Source: Gymnopus androsaceus JB14 (Eukaryota; Basidiomycota; Agaricomycetes; Agaricales; Omphalotaceae). From it: a DNA stretch of 64,000 bases. The notes beneath the pieces are model-generated. The model was not told where the DNA came from and did no database searches. It worked only from the letters and a program-made list of their open reading frames with translations. Numbering within the stretch: position 1 is the stretch's first letter; every line of letters starts with the position of its first letter. Shown piece after piece: positions 23,246 to 35,060 of the stretch. Location of the stretch: positions 143,957 to 207,956 of the forward strand of contig ML769443.1 in the NCBI GenBank assembly GCA_009733575.1, given 5' to 3'. A program made the position numbers and the translations under genes.

Positions 23246-24127
23246 TCAATTGTTTACTAGTAAAAAGCAACTAAATTCTACGACCCTTCTTACAAAGTCA
23301 GTGTGGTTGAACGGTTTATCGAAACGATTGCAAACCTTCGGAGTACAATAAGCAAAGTAAAATGCACAGCGGTCCTTGAAAGGCTTGGGTGTACAGGATG
23401 ACTCAAGAACCCAGTTCTCAGTGCTTGCACAGTGTGACCACATAGCAAGACTGTTCTGTGGTGCAGCAACAAGGACCGCAAAGTTGGAATTATGAGCAAT
23501 GTTTAAAAATGATAGAATAAACAGCCCAATGATGACAGAGTCTATTGAATCCAACATAGCCAGGAAATTTTTGGGATTATTAACATAGTATGCCAAATGA
23601 GTTGTTAACCAAATGACATAGTAAGAATGTATAAAGAGGCAGTTGGATACTGAAGTTGCAGACATTGCACATACATCGATAGGTCTGCATAAATCAAGAA
23701 TCTCCGTTGAAGTTTCCAGGGGTATATCAGGTCTGAACATTTTGGCAGGTTGAATCTTTACAGAACACCCTGTTATTTATATCAGTAACCCTCACTGAAA
23801 CAGATGCACTGGTTAATACCTTTCCATTAGCAATTTCACATTGCTTGCATCGAGAACCATGTCAAGAGGCAGAACAGATAACCGGTTGTAGCTGAATTTG
23901 ATGACGAGTACATCCCCAGAAGGAACTGCTGCTGAGCAGACAAAACCTGCAAGAGCTTTGTTGGCGGGTGTTAACATAGTGGACAACAGTGAGGGCTTTA
24001 AATAGTAAGCAATATAGCAGTAGTTTCCCTCTTTGGACAGCAAAGTCATTGTGTCACGGCTAGTAACAATTGCATGGGTCATGCTCGGAACCCCATTGAC
24101 TCTGAATATCCAATATTCTGTGTACAA
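23246..24127 (-). pseudogene. F-box-like protein remnant
   Basis: Two minus-strand open stretches are present. The one at 23246-23740 starts RPDIPLETSTEILDLCRPID and then VCAMSATS. This matches the usual Agaricomycete F-box opening (I/LP-E----IL-LC-P-DV--LSATC). It continues with NNPKNFLAMLDS and a cysteine-containing tail. Upstream, 23813-24127 holds another open stretch (GVPSMTHAIVTSRDTMTLL) that could be a separate exon or gene. No full splice model could be built, so this may be a decayed gene. An F-box would link targets to an SCF ubiquitin ligase. Confidence 0.35.
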
Positions 24128-24945
24128 ATATTCTGGGAAGGTACGTGGCAGTACATTGACCTGACAAAACTATTGGGACAGGGACAATGCAAATGTCTCC
24201 TTCAATGGTGAATAGAGTGCCTTCATTGGCACCCTGAAAATGCTGGCTCCAAGTCAGATATGCACAGCAGGATTAATATCCTAATTGCTCACCAATGTCT
24301 TTTCAGCCAAATGGCGGATGCAATTCATGATACGCCTTGGAATGGGCATAGTCAGAGTAGGGATGGTTGGTTTGACAAAAAGCAGGAAGCTAGGGGTCAA
24401 GATACGTCATGTAACCCAAGCCTCACCATGCAACCTCATGACGTTATCAAGAATGTTACCCCTATGATAGTTTCAAAGGATCACAATCTCGAGCAAACGG
24501 CATTAGTTTGGAAACTGTTATATCTGCTCTGAAGAATGATGGTACATGTTTTATCATTGGATTGGATTCTTATATCCAAAGGCATTGCAGTCGGCCAAGA
24601 CGCAGAAGACCAAATTGTAAAAGATCAAATCTCAAAAAAAAAAATAATTGTGTTTGTGTTACAAAACAATGAAAAAGGTGAATAATATGTGTATTGTATG
24701 TGAGAGCAGAAATTGTCTATGTTTAAGTATATAAAGAAAGAAATAATAAAAAACTGAATCATACATGTATTTATGCGAGTGCAGAAATTGTCTATGTTTT
24801 AGTATATAAAAGAAGAAACATTGAAAATAGTTAAGATAGAGGTATAACACTGCAGGGATAACATGAACCCCGCAGTTTAGAATAATTAAATGCAAAATAT
24901 AAGTCCAATATGAGGTACAGGACGTGTCTATAGGTGAGAAGAGAA
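24128..24945. other. AT-rich stretch without a supported gene
   Basis: Short open frames only. Two related AT-rich copies of a GCAGAAATTGTCTATGTTT word followed by AGTATATAAA occur near 24708-24738 and 24781-24809, which looks like a local direct repeat. An A10-like run lies near 24635. Confidence 0.4.
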
Positions 24946-25665
24946 CTAACCATCAATGTCCATTGAATCTCCTTCATTCCTTTTACCCTTTGGCGCTGCT
25001 TGAGCATCAACATCCATAGGCTCTTGAGCCTTCGCCTTACCCTTGCTTTGAGTAGTGCGGTTGGGTTTAGTAGCAGCTGAAGGAGAAGGTAAAACCTTCC
25101 TCGGAGGTTTACCACCAGTAGTGCCATGAGCAGTGGAAGTTGCCTGATGCTTTGGAGGGGATGGAGTGGTAGGTGGCTCCTTGGACGGTACACATTTAGA
25201 AGGGGACGGCATTGAGGCTGTGGAAGAGCCTGCGGTGCGAGGGGTATCAGCATCAATGGACGTCGAAGAGGACCCCATGCGCCAGAGTGATTTGAGATGT
25301 TCTGCACGTTCCTGTTTCCTGGTCTCCTCATTCTTAGAACGCTTGGCGGCAGCAGCCAATTTAGCAGCCTGTTCTGCTTTTGCCGACTGATGATGCTCCT
25401 CAGCCAAACACTCCTCCTCCCTAACCCACGCAGCCTTGATACATTTATCAGCCTCATGTCGGTGGATCAAATCCCAGATATCTTCATCATATTCTGGGAT
25501 AATATCTATCTTCAGAGCAGTAGTGACACAGTGCCGGGAAGGGTGTGCCAAAGCTCTGCCATCCTGGGTCAAGGTGAAGTCCCAACTGAATTATATTCAG
25601 TAACCATCAACGTAGTGAAAGAAAAGAGACTAACATTTTGTGGTCCAGTAGCACCACTAACAAGA
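24946..25665 (-). CDS. C-terminal part of an unclassified gene, Lys/Ala/Pro-rich tail
   Basis: The exon 24946-25572 reads WDFTLTQDGRALAHPSRH, an acidic stretch (IIPEYDEDIWDLIHRH), a charged helical region (AKAEQAAKLAAAAKRSKNEE) and a low-complexity tail with two copies of MD(V/I)D ending in DSMDIDG. A short exon before it (LVSGATGPQN) joins across a GTTAGT ... TTCAG intron. It appears to continue the gene whose 5' part is at 27026-28334, separated by about 1.35 kb of AT-rich DNA. Such acidic tails are common in Agaricomycete repeat-associated proteins; function unknown. Confidence 0.4.
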
Positions 25666-25671
25666 TCCTAA

Positions 25672-27025
25672 CCGTAGGTATATAAAGTTCAAACACAAGT
25701 TTGAACCAACAACACAAATGGTATGGAATGATCATGCTCAAATGTTACACAAGTACTGGTGAAGGCGTTGTCAAAGGTTCCACCAAATACTTGTATCTCT
25801 CTGTAGTCCAATGTAGTATGTTCTCAAAACTAAGTTTGATACTTGATATAAGTTCTCAATTCAAAGTTTGGTAATAATAATCAAAATGGGTACAAGAATG
25901 GAACTGTCAATGATATGACAGACGCCAACAATGATACAAAGATGATTTTAATAAAAACCAACCAATGATATAGATGGGTGTGGTATTCTAACCAGCTTCA
26001 ACAGTCAAGGCTTCAACAATATGAATGCACAAACATTTGACCAACTACAGTTGAGGCGTGAACTGTATCACCACATAAACAATAGTCACCAAACACTAGC
26101 TTGGGTTTTGGGTGTGTTGGTAATTTTAAGTTTTGACCAAACTCTGCATTGACACTTCTAGTGTATAGCAAAGGTGCAATGGGCAAAAGGATAAGTGCTC
26201 GAAGTTGAGTTTTGTTCACACTCGGAGTCTATGCTGCAAATCAGACCAGTGCTCGCCGGCTGACAACCTTTATCACTCAGGTGAGGGGGAAACAAACTTG
26301 TATTTGCAAACCACTAGATTGCTACTTATACCATGGCAACTAATTAAATGTGGGTAAACAAATATCCCTACTTAAATGTACAATTAACAATTATTATTAC
26401 TTGTTACAGTAAAGTTCTCATCCAATAATCCATATAAATATTCAATTTTATAATAATCCTGCGCATATACCCATATATAGTTGTCTCCTCAATCGTTACT
26501 TACATTGGTCCTTCAAGTACAACCGTTTCATCCTGAACGGCCGCCAACTTTACTTCCGTATGTGAGTTCTTCCTAATATTACTACCCGATTGTTAATTCT
26601 TGTATTGTCCTCTTTCTTAGCTATTCTTCATCCCATTACAAGAATGCTCACTAGCTAATTCTCATATATCCTAGCTTTTGAATGGTATGCATATGTCCTA
26701 GGTCAGTACCTCATAGTCAGACTACATTCTCTTATCATTAGTTATAGTTGCATTGTTGGCCATGGCCAACTCCTCATGCTTCTTTTCGGACCCTAAATAG
26801 TGGTCGTGCCTGTTTGATACTTTTCATCTAACGTGGTTTTGAGTCCTTGTTTCATTTACTTGATCTTACTCTATGAATTCCAATCTCGATTATAGTCCAA
26901 TAGCCAAACTTGATTTTGGTATCCCTTGTCTTATTAGTACCTTCCAACCAAACACTAGTTTGGTATACTAATCTGTATCCTATTCCATATAGTATTGTAA
27001 TTCTTGTTTTATAGGCTTTATAAGC
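25672..27025. other. AT-rich non-coding block, possible insertion
   Basis: About 1.35 kb with no supported coding sequence and clearly lower GC than its surroundings. It separates two apparent parts of one minus-strand gene. TAGGT occurs at both edges (near 25675 and 27031), compatible with a short target duplication, but no TG/CA ends or long terminal repeats were seen. Confidence 0.3.
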
Positions 27026-28334
27026 CTATTTGAAAAATAGGTGTATCACCGCTACACGAGTACCAGGAATGAGATAATGTTTGTACTCCGAGGGATGAAG
27101 CAGAGTGCCATGACTGTTTTGCACATCAGGAGTCTTCGCGCAAACTTTTGACAAGTTATAAGACCAAGCAAGTTTCCAGATATGTCCGTCGGGGTCTGGA
27201 TAGTCTCCCAGGAGAGAGAGATTGTTTTCTGGCGCATTCAGCATTGTTAAAGATAGACAGGCATGCACCATCAGACACAACGTACTATTAGCTGCATTGC
27301 ATGAAGGGCCTCATTATTCCTGTGTTTGATCTCTTCCTCGACATGGTTGACAGTAACAAACAATTACCTAAAGAGATTGTTGGTTAATTTGAAAAACAAA
27401 GAGCAGCAGAAAATACCTTGCATAATGGCCTGGGGGCCGCCATCATCCTTTCCATTGGGCACGTTCACAAATATAACCGAGGTGCTCGTGGCAATTTGCC
27501 AAGAATCACAACCACGGACGACCCATTCACTGCCCTTGATCACTGCCAATCCAGGGTACAGCCTAACTGCAAGAATAGGGTGAGGGTGAAAAGATTCACA
27601 GGAAAAACTTATAAATACCATTGTTTGGCTTTTGTGACTCAAAATATGACCTGCGCTTAACCATTGTGAAGGTAGTGACATTGTTGAAGCGTTCAACTGC
27701 CTGTTCAAATATTGCGACACCTTCAGGCAGTGTATCGAAAGGTGTGATAAGCAGTTGCATCACAATTTTTTGCTTTGCCTCGTTTGAAATTATTGATGTT
27801 GAGAATCTGAGATCAACATCATCAGTGTGATATTCCAAAAACAAAAAAAAGCCATACCTCTTCCCCATTGGACTGGTACAACATATCCAAGTAAGGTCCC
27901 ACTTTATTCAGTTCATACTTATCACCTTGAGCAAGCTCTGCAATGATCCTGAATTTAACGTGGTTACGGTCCTTGTTGTGCATCCAGAGAGCATTATCAC
28001 TGAACCCAGGTAGTCTCGCCAAAGTGTAAGTATCTGCGTTGGATACATTGGGAATTGGAGAAGAAATTTTATCAAGGAAAATCTTGATAGCCAAGGCAGT
28101 GGGACCAAACTTGTTGAAAAGATTGTCAACCTTGCATTCCATTTTGTGGAAAGCTAGATCAGAGGAGTCGGAATCCGCAATGGAGAAACTGTTGTCACCA
28201 GCTTCATCGATTTCTTCAGGTTCACTGTCCACGGTCTCGGTGATGGGAGAAGGAGATGTTGCAGTAGTTGAGTCCCCAGTGGTACCCTCAATGGCAGGTA
28301 ACTGCCTAATATCTGAGAAATCTACACTGGCCAT
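27026..28334 (-). CDS. Unclassified spliced gene, 5' part
   Basis: The ATG at 28334 opens an acidic Ser/Thr-rich N-terminus (ETVDSEPEEIDEAGDNSFS) and a region with FNKFGPTALAIKIFLDKIS and LPGFSDNALWMHNKDRNHVK. Later exons near 27620-27850 (DVDLRFSTSIIS, EQAVERFNNVTTFTMVKRRS), near 27415-27570 (LAVRLYPGLAVIKGSEWVV, SVIFVNVPNGKDD) and near 27040-27250 (NNLSLLGDYPDPDGHIW, YLIPGTRVAV) follow with plausible introns. The layout looks like a single multi-exon gene. It was not recognised as any named family. It may belong to a repeat-associated gene family of Agaricomycetes, which is an inference only. Confidence 0.4.
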
Positions 28335-29989
28335 GAGATGCTATGCAAGGGAAGTAGAGGCAACTGTTAACATACCAGATTCGAGAACAAGGTCTGGAGC
28401 AGGAGTAGACATATAGGCAAGTAGTGTAATGCAAAGCGGGCAGATGGGATGGGAGAAAGAGAGAGGCTGAGCTGGTGTTTAAAACCTGGTAGGTGAGCTG
28501 GGGCGGAAGTTTCATGTTCAATTGCAAATGTTGTTAGAGGCGGTTTTGGAGTCATAAAAACAAATAGCTGAAACCAGCATAGATTGAGTCACCATTTCGG
28601 ACTTTATTCTAACAGGACAGGTGGATGTGAATGAGAGTTTGATGAGAGTCAGATTGGCATATGACATCCATAATTGATTTTCAAGGCCCAGAGCTCAACC
28701 TACAGCACTGTATTTGTTTACAAATAATTACTATTGTAATAAATACCTTATGTCTACAAATTACTTACAATGTAATAGTAGTGAGGTAATATATTCCAAT
28801 TGGATTACTGCATTCCATGCGCCTTATGGCACAATGGTATCATTGGTCTGTGATTATGGTACACATGTGATATCTGATTACCTTTTTGTGCATGTTTGAA
28901 CCCAAATTATACAGGTTTAAATTCTTTTTTCTTTTTTTCTTTCAAAGCAATGCCATGGCTAGCTCTCATTAGGGCTCACCCAAAAGGCAAAGCCTAACAT
29001 CAGAGACCCAGTCTGGCATTGCCAAACATACTAGGTTAGCGGTTAGGGTTGGGGTTAGGGTTAGGGGCTGCTGCCTATTGAAATAAGTGCAAACAAGGCT
29101 TTAGAGTGTCTGCCAACAACTTCCTGGCCCAGGGACCCCCTGAGTGCAGTGAGGGAGGGGAGGGAAGTGGAGCGGGCCCAAAGTTTTAAGTTTGTGCGCT
29201 GAATCATATATATAACCTAATTATTGATGCTACTTACAGTTGTGATTAATTTGTAGACATAAGCATTACTTACAATTGTAATACATTTGTATACAATATT
29301 TGTGTCCTGGGCTCCAGCGCTGATGGATCTAAAGATTCAGAATTTGGCAAGGAAGTATGAACAAATTCAATAGTGGAATGAGGGCTGGGGAAAGTATTGG
29401 AAGCTCTAGAATGAGAACCCATTGTTCTCATGTCAGAAATAGTTGAAATGGAGTGACCAGACTTGGTAGGAATGCCAATGGCATTAAGGGTGTAGAAGGA
29501 TTTCTCAGTGCAGTAGATGTGTATTGTGATGCATTAGAGGGTGTCAAAGGGATGGCAGGAATAGAAAAGCAAGATTTTTCATGATATGATGACCAGGCTT
29601 GCAAGGAGGCATTAGCTCTTCTGAGTGCAAAGCTGGGTACCAAAATCCATGTTCCACCCCATGAGCTCCTTCTCCAGCTATTTATTATTTTCTCAGAGGA
29701 TCCTGGCACTAAGATGCATTTGATGGTTGAACTATTAGGTGTATAGGTGTTTCTGGTGCAATTGCCAGTAATTTTTGGAGATCTTCTTGGGCAAATCCAT
29801 CCATCGTGAATTAGACAAGTCAAAAACAAAGTTTCAATTGAATTGGCGCAAATACAAGTGCAGGAGTACAAGATAACAAGCAGGTACACTGCAGTAAATT
29901 GGTACGCATTGGTGGCAATGCACCAATCTTGTATAATTAAAATATTTGAGCTGTGTTGCCCTCGTGGGAACTACCAGTCACTGTGCCTC
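28335..29989. other. Gene-poor region
   Basis: Contains short AT-rich direct repeats around TTACTTACAAT(T)GTAAT (near 28735-28780 and 29230-29290) and an interstitial telomere-like tract at 29035-29067. No supported gene was seen; the minus-strand frame at 29428-29889 shows no family motif and is not in frame with the Copia gag next to it. Confidence 0.35.
29035..29067 (+). repeat. Interstitial telomere-like repeats
   Basis: Reads GTTAGCGGTTAGGG then TTGGGGTTAGGGTTAGGGG: three exact TTAGGG units and two near-units. TTAGGG is the telomere repeat of most filamentous fungi. The tract is embedded in ordinary sequence, not at an end. Confidence 0.6.
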
Positions 29990-30853
29990 CTAGCTTTTAT
30001 GCTGCGCAATAACAGCCCAATCGGATTCAGCATAAGCAACTTCTTCAGCGGCATGTGCACCCCCAGAATTCCTGGCAGCCTCCCAGGCCTTGTGATCAGG
30101 GCACTGGGAACAGTGGTGACCCTTCTTGGTGCAAAAGAAACAAGTGATGTCGGAGCGGGGACAGTGAGAAGCAGGAGTGGCAACAAGTGCCTCATCCTCA
30201 GTGGAAGTGATAGGGGTAACAGCAGTGGTTGTGCAACTGCCGGATTGACAAGTTTCTTCATTAAGCAAGCGAGTGATGACAGCATCAACAGTGAGCTTGT
30301 CAGGGTCCATGCCATCAAAGGAAATGATGATGGCATTGTAGGAAGTGGGAAGACCAAGGGTAAGTGCAAGAATTATATCCTGCTCACTGACATCAATTCC
30401 CACCATCTCCATCTCAAAGGCTTGGCCCCGAATGTTCCCAATCCATGCCTGCATTGTCTGGTTTCTTCCCTTCTTTGACGTGAGAAACTTCTGTTTCAAT
30501 GCCAAACTCATAGCAAAACCTCTGCCCCTGTGAACGTTCTTCAACTTCTCCCAAATCTCCATTGGATCCTTGAAGGTCATGTGTGAAAGTTGTCCTGGCT
30601 CTACACAGAGGATCATCTTGGAACATGCCTGTGCCATCTTATCAGATTTATGCTTTGACTTCACCAATTCAAAATCAGTGTTTATTTCATTGTCAGTCTT
30701 CTTCTCACCAGGTTTCTTCTCAATATCAACTAGTATCTCAACTATGCTGGTCCACAAGCTTTTACGGATCAATTCCGCTTCCATCATAATCGGCCAGGAA
30801 GCTTAGTTGCCATTGTTAAGCTTTGGGAAACAGGTGGATGTATCATCGGACAT
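29990..30853 (-). pseudogene. gag: Ty1/Copia Gag (UBN2-type) with premature stop
   Basis: The start ATG is at 30851-30853 (SDDTSTCFPKLNNGN). An in-frame TAA (30803-30805) sits where Copia Gag normally has a Tyr (NGNYxxW), and the frame continues (ASWPIMMEAELIRKSLW). The UBN2 Gag region follows (MTFKDPMEIWEKLKNVHRGR, WIGNIRGQAFEMEMVG). A CCHC knuckle (CFFCTKKGHHCSQC; C-x2-C-x4-H-x4-C) is intact. The frame stops at 29990 and no protease, integrase or RT follows, so only the 5' end of the element remains. In Copia elements Gag forms the particle and binds RNA. Confidence 0.8.
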
Positions 30854-30921
30854 AGTGGGGATCAGAAATAAGGTTCGTCGTTGTAGGTAAGAGGATCAGC
30901 ATGCATTGAAGCTGATAAAGT

Positions 30922-31218
30922 TGTTGATGGCAGCAAGAGCAAGAGAAGGAACAGTAGGCGGTTGCTATGTGCGTTTGTGTTAGAATAAAGTCCAAAACAG
31001 TGACTTCACTCCAGTCTAATAGCAGTAAGCCCTTAGCAAATGCACGGGGAATAAATTCAGAAGTACTGTACAATATATACCTAATCTAGTGATAAGTTGA
31101 ATTATCTAGGCTATGCATCGTATCTACTGATAAGATAGTATAAAATAACAAGTGGCGCATCAAGCGCATATACTAAATAGAAAGGAACCAGATAGAGCAT
31201 ACAGCTCTATCTCCAACA
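30922..31218 (-). repeat. Probable Copia 5' LTR
   Basis: On the minus strand this 297-bp stretch begins TGTTGGAGATAGAGC and ends CCATCAACA, giving the TG...CA ends and TGTTG/CAACA inverted tips usual for Copia LTRs. ACTTTATCAG directly follows and could be the primer-binding site. It lies just upstream of the Copia gag. No second LTR was found in the window. Confidence 0.55.
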
Positions 31219-31233
31219 TGTCCATCCATCTAA

Positions 31234-31858
31234 GATGTCAGATTCCGAGCGCCTTGAAAAGGCAATTGAATTCATCATTGACAAACTGAACTATCCTTCA
31301 GTTGCCGAATTCTTCACCACCTGTATCCAACAAATTCCCAAAGATACTTCTGCATCATTTGGTGACCGCCATTGTTGAGTTTTGAAAGCTCTTTTACAAG
31401 GTCGGATTTATGCTTGTTGCAGAAGGAGGTTCAGTCTTCACTTTGCTTTCACCCATTGATGCCTCCCACAGATATCAACTATGCTTGCCCTTCAGTCTCT
31501 ACTTGGGCAACTCAGTTAGTTGGAAAACATGTTGAAAAGTCGATGCAAGACCTCACACATGATCCTCCAGTGCCCGATTCACTTTCAGCTCAGGTTCCCG
31601 TACGTCTGGCGGCTGCTGCCAATGACCATAGCAAGGCCAAAGGTGCTCGAGTGGTAACCAAGGAGGACTTGATGTCCTTTAGATTTTCCAATCATGCAAA
31701 GCTTTTCAAAAAAACAGTAAATCGCCAGCAAAAGCCACCAGTTTTAGCAATTGCTCACAAAACGGTGAGCATGCAACTTCTGGGCAGTGGCATGAGTACT
31801 AGTGGTCATACGCATTCGCAGTTCTTCCGAGTCCAATGCTGTAACGGCACTTACTGAT
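31234..31858 (+). pseudogene. Fragment of a repeat-associated protein gene
   Basis: ATG at 31234 opens SDSERLEKAIEFIIDKLNY and runs to a TGA near 31374. A second frame then gives YACPSVSTWATQLVGKHVEK and AAAANDHSKAKGARVVTKED. Similar protein starts accompany transposon-like gene families of Agaricomycetes (memory-based, not verified). The breaks suggest decay. It lies head-to-tail against the end of the transposase-like gene on the other strand. Confidence 0.35.
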
Positions 31859-31940
31859 GGTCTGTGATTGCTCCATATTTAAACGCCTGTGCATGTCAAT
31901 AAGATGTGGCAAATGCATGTTTCTTCCTACGGAATTGGTA

Positions 31941-34900
31941 TTAATCTATGTCCATGTCCGTGTCTGAGTCCTCTTGTCCTTGAGCATTGCCAGCTTCTTC
32001 TTCTTCAAATCCTTGATCATTGTTACACTCAAGATAATGCAAAACAATTATCTTTAGTGCAGCCAACTTTGCTGCTTTGTTCATCTTCAATAGACCTTTG
32101 AGTAAGTCCAAGTCTTTTCCAAGATGTTTGTGCCATTCAAATTGCAGATTGAGCTGCACAAGTGTCATAGCATTTCATCAACAACCAGTACTGGCACTAC
32201 ATCTTTCATCACTTCATCCTTCTGAAGTGTCTGCGTAAGTTTCTTCTTGTCTCTCACCACCTTCTTTACTACCTGGTCCGCTGCTTTCTTGGTATCATAT
32301 GCAGCCTGTTGGAGCTTCTGTGCCTTGGCAGAGCCAGAAGCATCTCTACAACGGGTTTCTAAACGAATATACTGCAGAGATGGTGCAGTGTTCATTGCTG
32401 GAGTTTTATCTTTGAAATCTCCAGTACCGTTGGATCTGTGCATCACCCTGGCATTGAAATGATCTATCATTTCATTCTGGGCTCTCTGGGCTCGCTTCTG
32501 CTTGACACCGAGCTTGGATTCATTTAGGTCATTTGTGGGTGGACAGTGAGCAGCTCGGCGCTGCTCATCGGTAGCATTGGCAATGCACCCACCGAGAGAA
32601 AACTCAACTGTGAACCGCTCCCAAGTCTCGAGTGAACCTTCGAAAAAACTGACCAGCAGAGACCGAAATGACAGGAGAGAGTGTTTCATCTTGTGAATGG
32701 CATAGATAACCTCGGGTCGCTCCCAAGGCTGACCATTGAGATTTGCTAGTGCGTACCCTGTGTTATCAGCAAGGAACAACTCAGGGTTATCTATGATGGA
32801 CCGATAGTGCTCCTTGACATGAGCGTAGTATGGGCCCAAGGTCAGTGCGTTTTCATTTGGGTCCCAATGGATACGACGTAGAAACGGAATACTGATGATT
32901 TCTCCATATGCAGCAAGAACCGCAAGCTCAGCAAGTGTTGCAAGATCATGAAGAGTGTTATAGAGATTTTGTTCAATGTTGGTCCAAGTCATTGAATCCT
33001 TCTTGTCCCGGAAAAGTTCAAGGAACTCAATGTATAGAGGTAAGTGAACAATCAGCTCGGCAGCTGCATTGCAGTACAACTGATAGTGAATGCTACTAGT
33101 GTCTGGGAAATCTATAACGTATCCAAGTCGTTCCATGAAGAATGCTTTATAGACGTTGTGCTGGCCCTTTTTGTCATCCTTGTGGTTGAATATAGCACCT
33201 GCAAGTCTGGCTGCCTTTACTCCTCCACACTGAGTAATTTTTTTTGCTCGAGATTGAGCATCAGAATCCTTTGGTGTAAGCTTGAGTGTTGCGGCATTAT
33301 CCTTGTTTGGGAGGCTAATTGGAGGTGTAAGATTGTTCTCCAGCCAATACTGCATCATTGCAGTGTTACCACCCTTGACGGAGTTCATTTCTTTATGCAT
33401 CCCACAGCCAAGACGAACAAAGAAGTCAACAATGTCTTTTTCTGCAACCAAAAGGCTATCAAAGTCTTTTTGACCTAACTTGGCACTCATTTGCGAGTAA
33501 GTGTTCTTTGTCTGCAGCTGCTGTTCCACCTCTGAGAGTCCATGCCATCTCTCTGCCCCACCGGCATTATCGATGGCCTGTTGGCCAACTCGGGTCAGCA
33601 TTTCAAGCTGGTCCATCAATGGCATTCCCAATATGATTTGTTCACCTCGAAGCTCATGTTCAAAGAGCTTCTTCAAAGCCTCAATAATAGCTACAAGCTT
33701 CAATTGGTCTTTTGCATGATCGGAATTCATGGCCTTGAGCATAACAAAAAACTCGCGCCAGTCAACCAGATTTTTGCAACCCTTGGGACTGCGGTTCCAG
33801 ACATCATGAAGATCCTTGACCACCCACTTGAGACCTGCTAGCTGCTCCTCACTTGTGTGATTTGTGGCAGTTGTAATTCCCAGGAAACGAGTTACAATAC
33901 AATCTGCCATAACAAAGACAACATGGCGACTTTCATATTGGATGTTCTTGTGCGATGTCCCGTCACTGCTAAAAGTTGCACCTGGATAATAAATATCAGA
34001 AATCAGAAATCCATCAGAGTAATTTATTTAAACTGACTTGTGGCTTCGCGTTCTTCATATATAAGCTGTAGCTCTGCTATAACTCCACCCTCTTTCACAA
34101 TACGTCCAAAACTTTGAAGACTAGCCTCCCCTTCAACATCTACACCCAATGCCTCAGCAATGCGAGAGAAGGCAGGCATTACCTGAGACTCATTCATGCC
34201 AATATCCGAGACCAAATACTGCACAAGGTCTCAAAAGCTGTTGCTGACGCATCCCTTTTCCTTGATATGGAATGACTCTTCCTTCTTGGTATTGTTCACG
34301 GCCTTCTCAACAGCATGCTGCTCATGCGCCTTGGCACAGTTGTGTCCTTTCCTCAATGCGTCATTCTTCTTCCGAAGCCTATCATTGACATCCCGCTGAG
34401 TTTGGACCTGTTTCCCCATGCTGTCAAGCTGCAAAGACAGCTGGTCCAATGTATTTGTGGCAGCTGTGAGATTGTCTTGCATGACAGAGATCTGATCCTG
34501 GTGTGAAAGGATGAATTCGGTGGATTGTTGACAAAGTTGGGTGTCAAATTTTGCTTGCTGTGTGCGTAGTCCAGCTTGGGCATCATGTAACGCTATTTCC
34601 TTGCCACGAAGATGTATTTCCACAGATTCCACCAGCTTATTCATATCTGCCTTTCCTTTTACCACCTGCTCTTCTAAAGCACACATCCTGTCTCTTAAAA
34701 CGCGTGCCTCATCTTTCTCGCGACGCGTCTTTTCCTTCAAAGAGCTTGTGATCTCTTTCTTCTGCTTCTCTAACTTCTTCTTTGCCTCTTTAGCACGACC
34801 TGACTTCTTTTTCTCATTGTATAGACCACTTTGGTAAGAATCTCTGCATGTCTTCAATCTCTCGGCATTTTCCTCTGCTTCCTCGACCTGTGTCTCGAGT

Positions 34901-35060
34901 TCAATGATCTGCTGCTGAAGGAAATTCTCCTTTGATGCATGTTTATTGGCTTGTGAGGAGGAAGAACCTGTAGCAGAATACTGAGCAGCTCGACCCTTTG
35001 CAAGGTTGTTTTGTTGGGCTGTACTCCGCTTTTTCAGCTGATTTCGGAAGCGGAATCATC
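31941..35060 (-). pseudogene. Large coiled-coil plus transposase-like protein gene
   Basis: The 5' part (about 35055-34231) encodes a long coiled coil (LQQQIIELETQVEEAEENAE, then EAKKKLEKQKKEI). An in-frame TGA (NSF-stop-DLVQYL, near 34230) follows. The next exon ends at a GTCAGT donor and joins in phase to SSDGTSHKNIQYESRH. The main exon (33910-32165) carries GCGMHKEMNSVKGGN, AARLAGAIFNHKDDKKGQ, FPDTSSIHYQLYCNAAAELI and PTNDLNESKLG. These match, from memory, a very abundant unnamed Agaricomycete family. The SDGTS, MHKE and NDLNE blocks look like the acidic residues of a DDE-type transposase, which is inference. A C-terminal exon (LQFEWHKHLGKDLDLLKG) ends at 31941. Confidence 0.6.

Noticed and set aside
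29428..29889. Copia protease or integrase downstream of gag
   Set aside because: The frame has no DSGA-type protease motif, zinc-binding pattern or integrase core, so there is no support for Pol here.
32247..34751. Plus-strand frames opposite the transposase-like gene
   Set aside because: The minus-strand frame carries the conserved blocks; the plus-strand frames are short, Cys/Ser/Leu-rich shadows.
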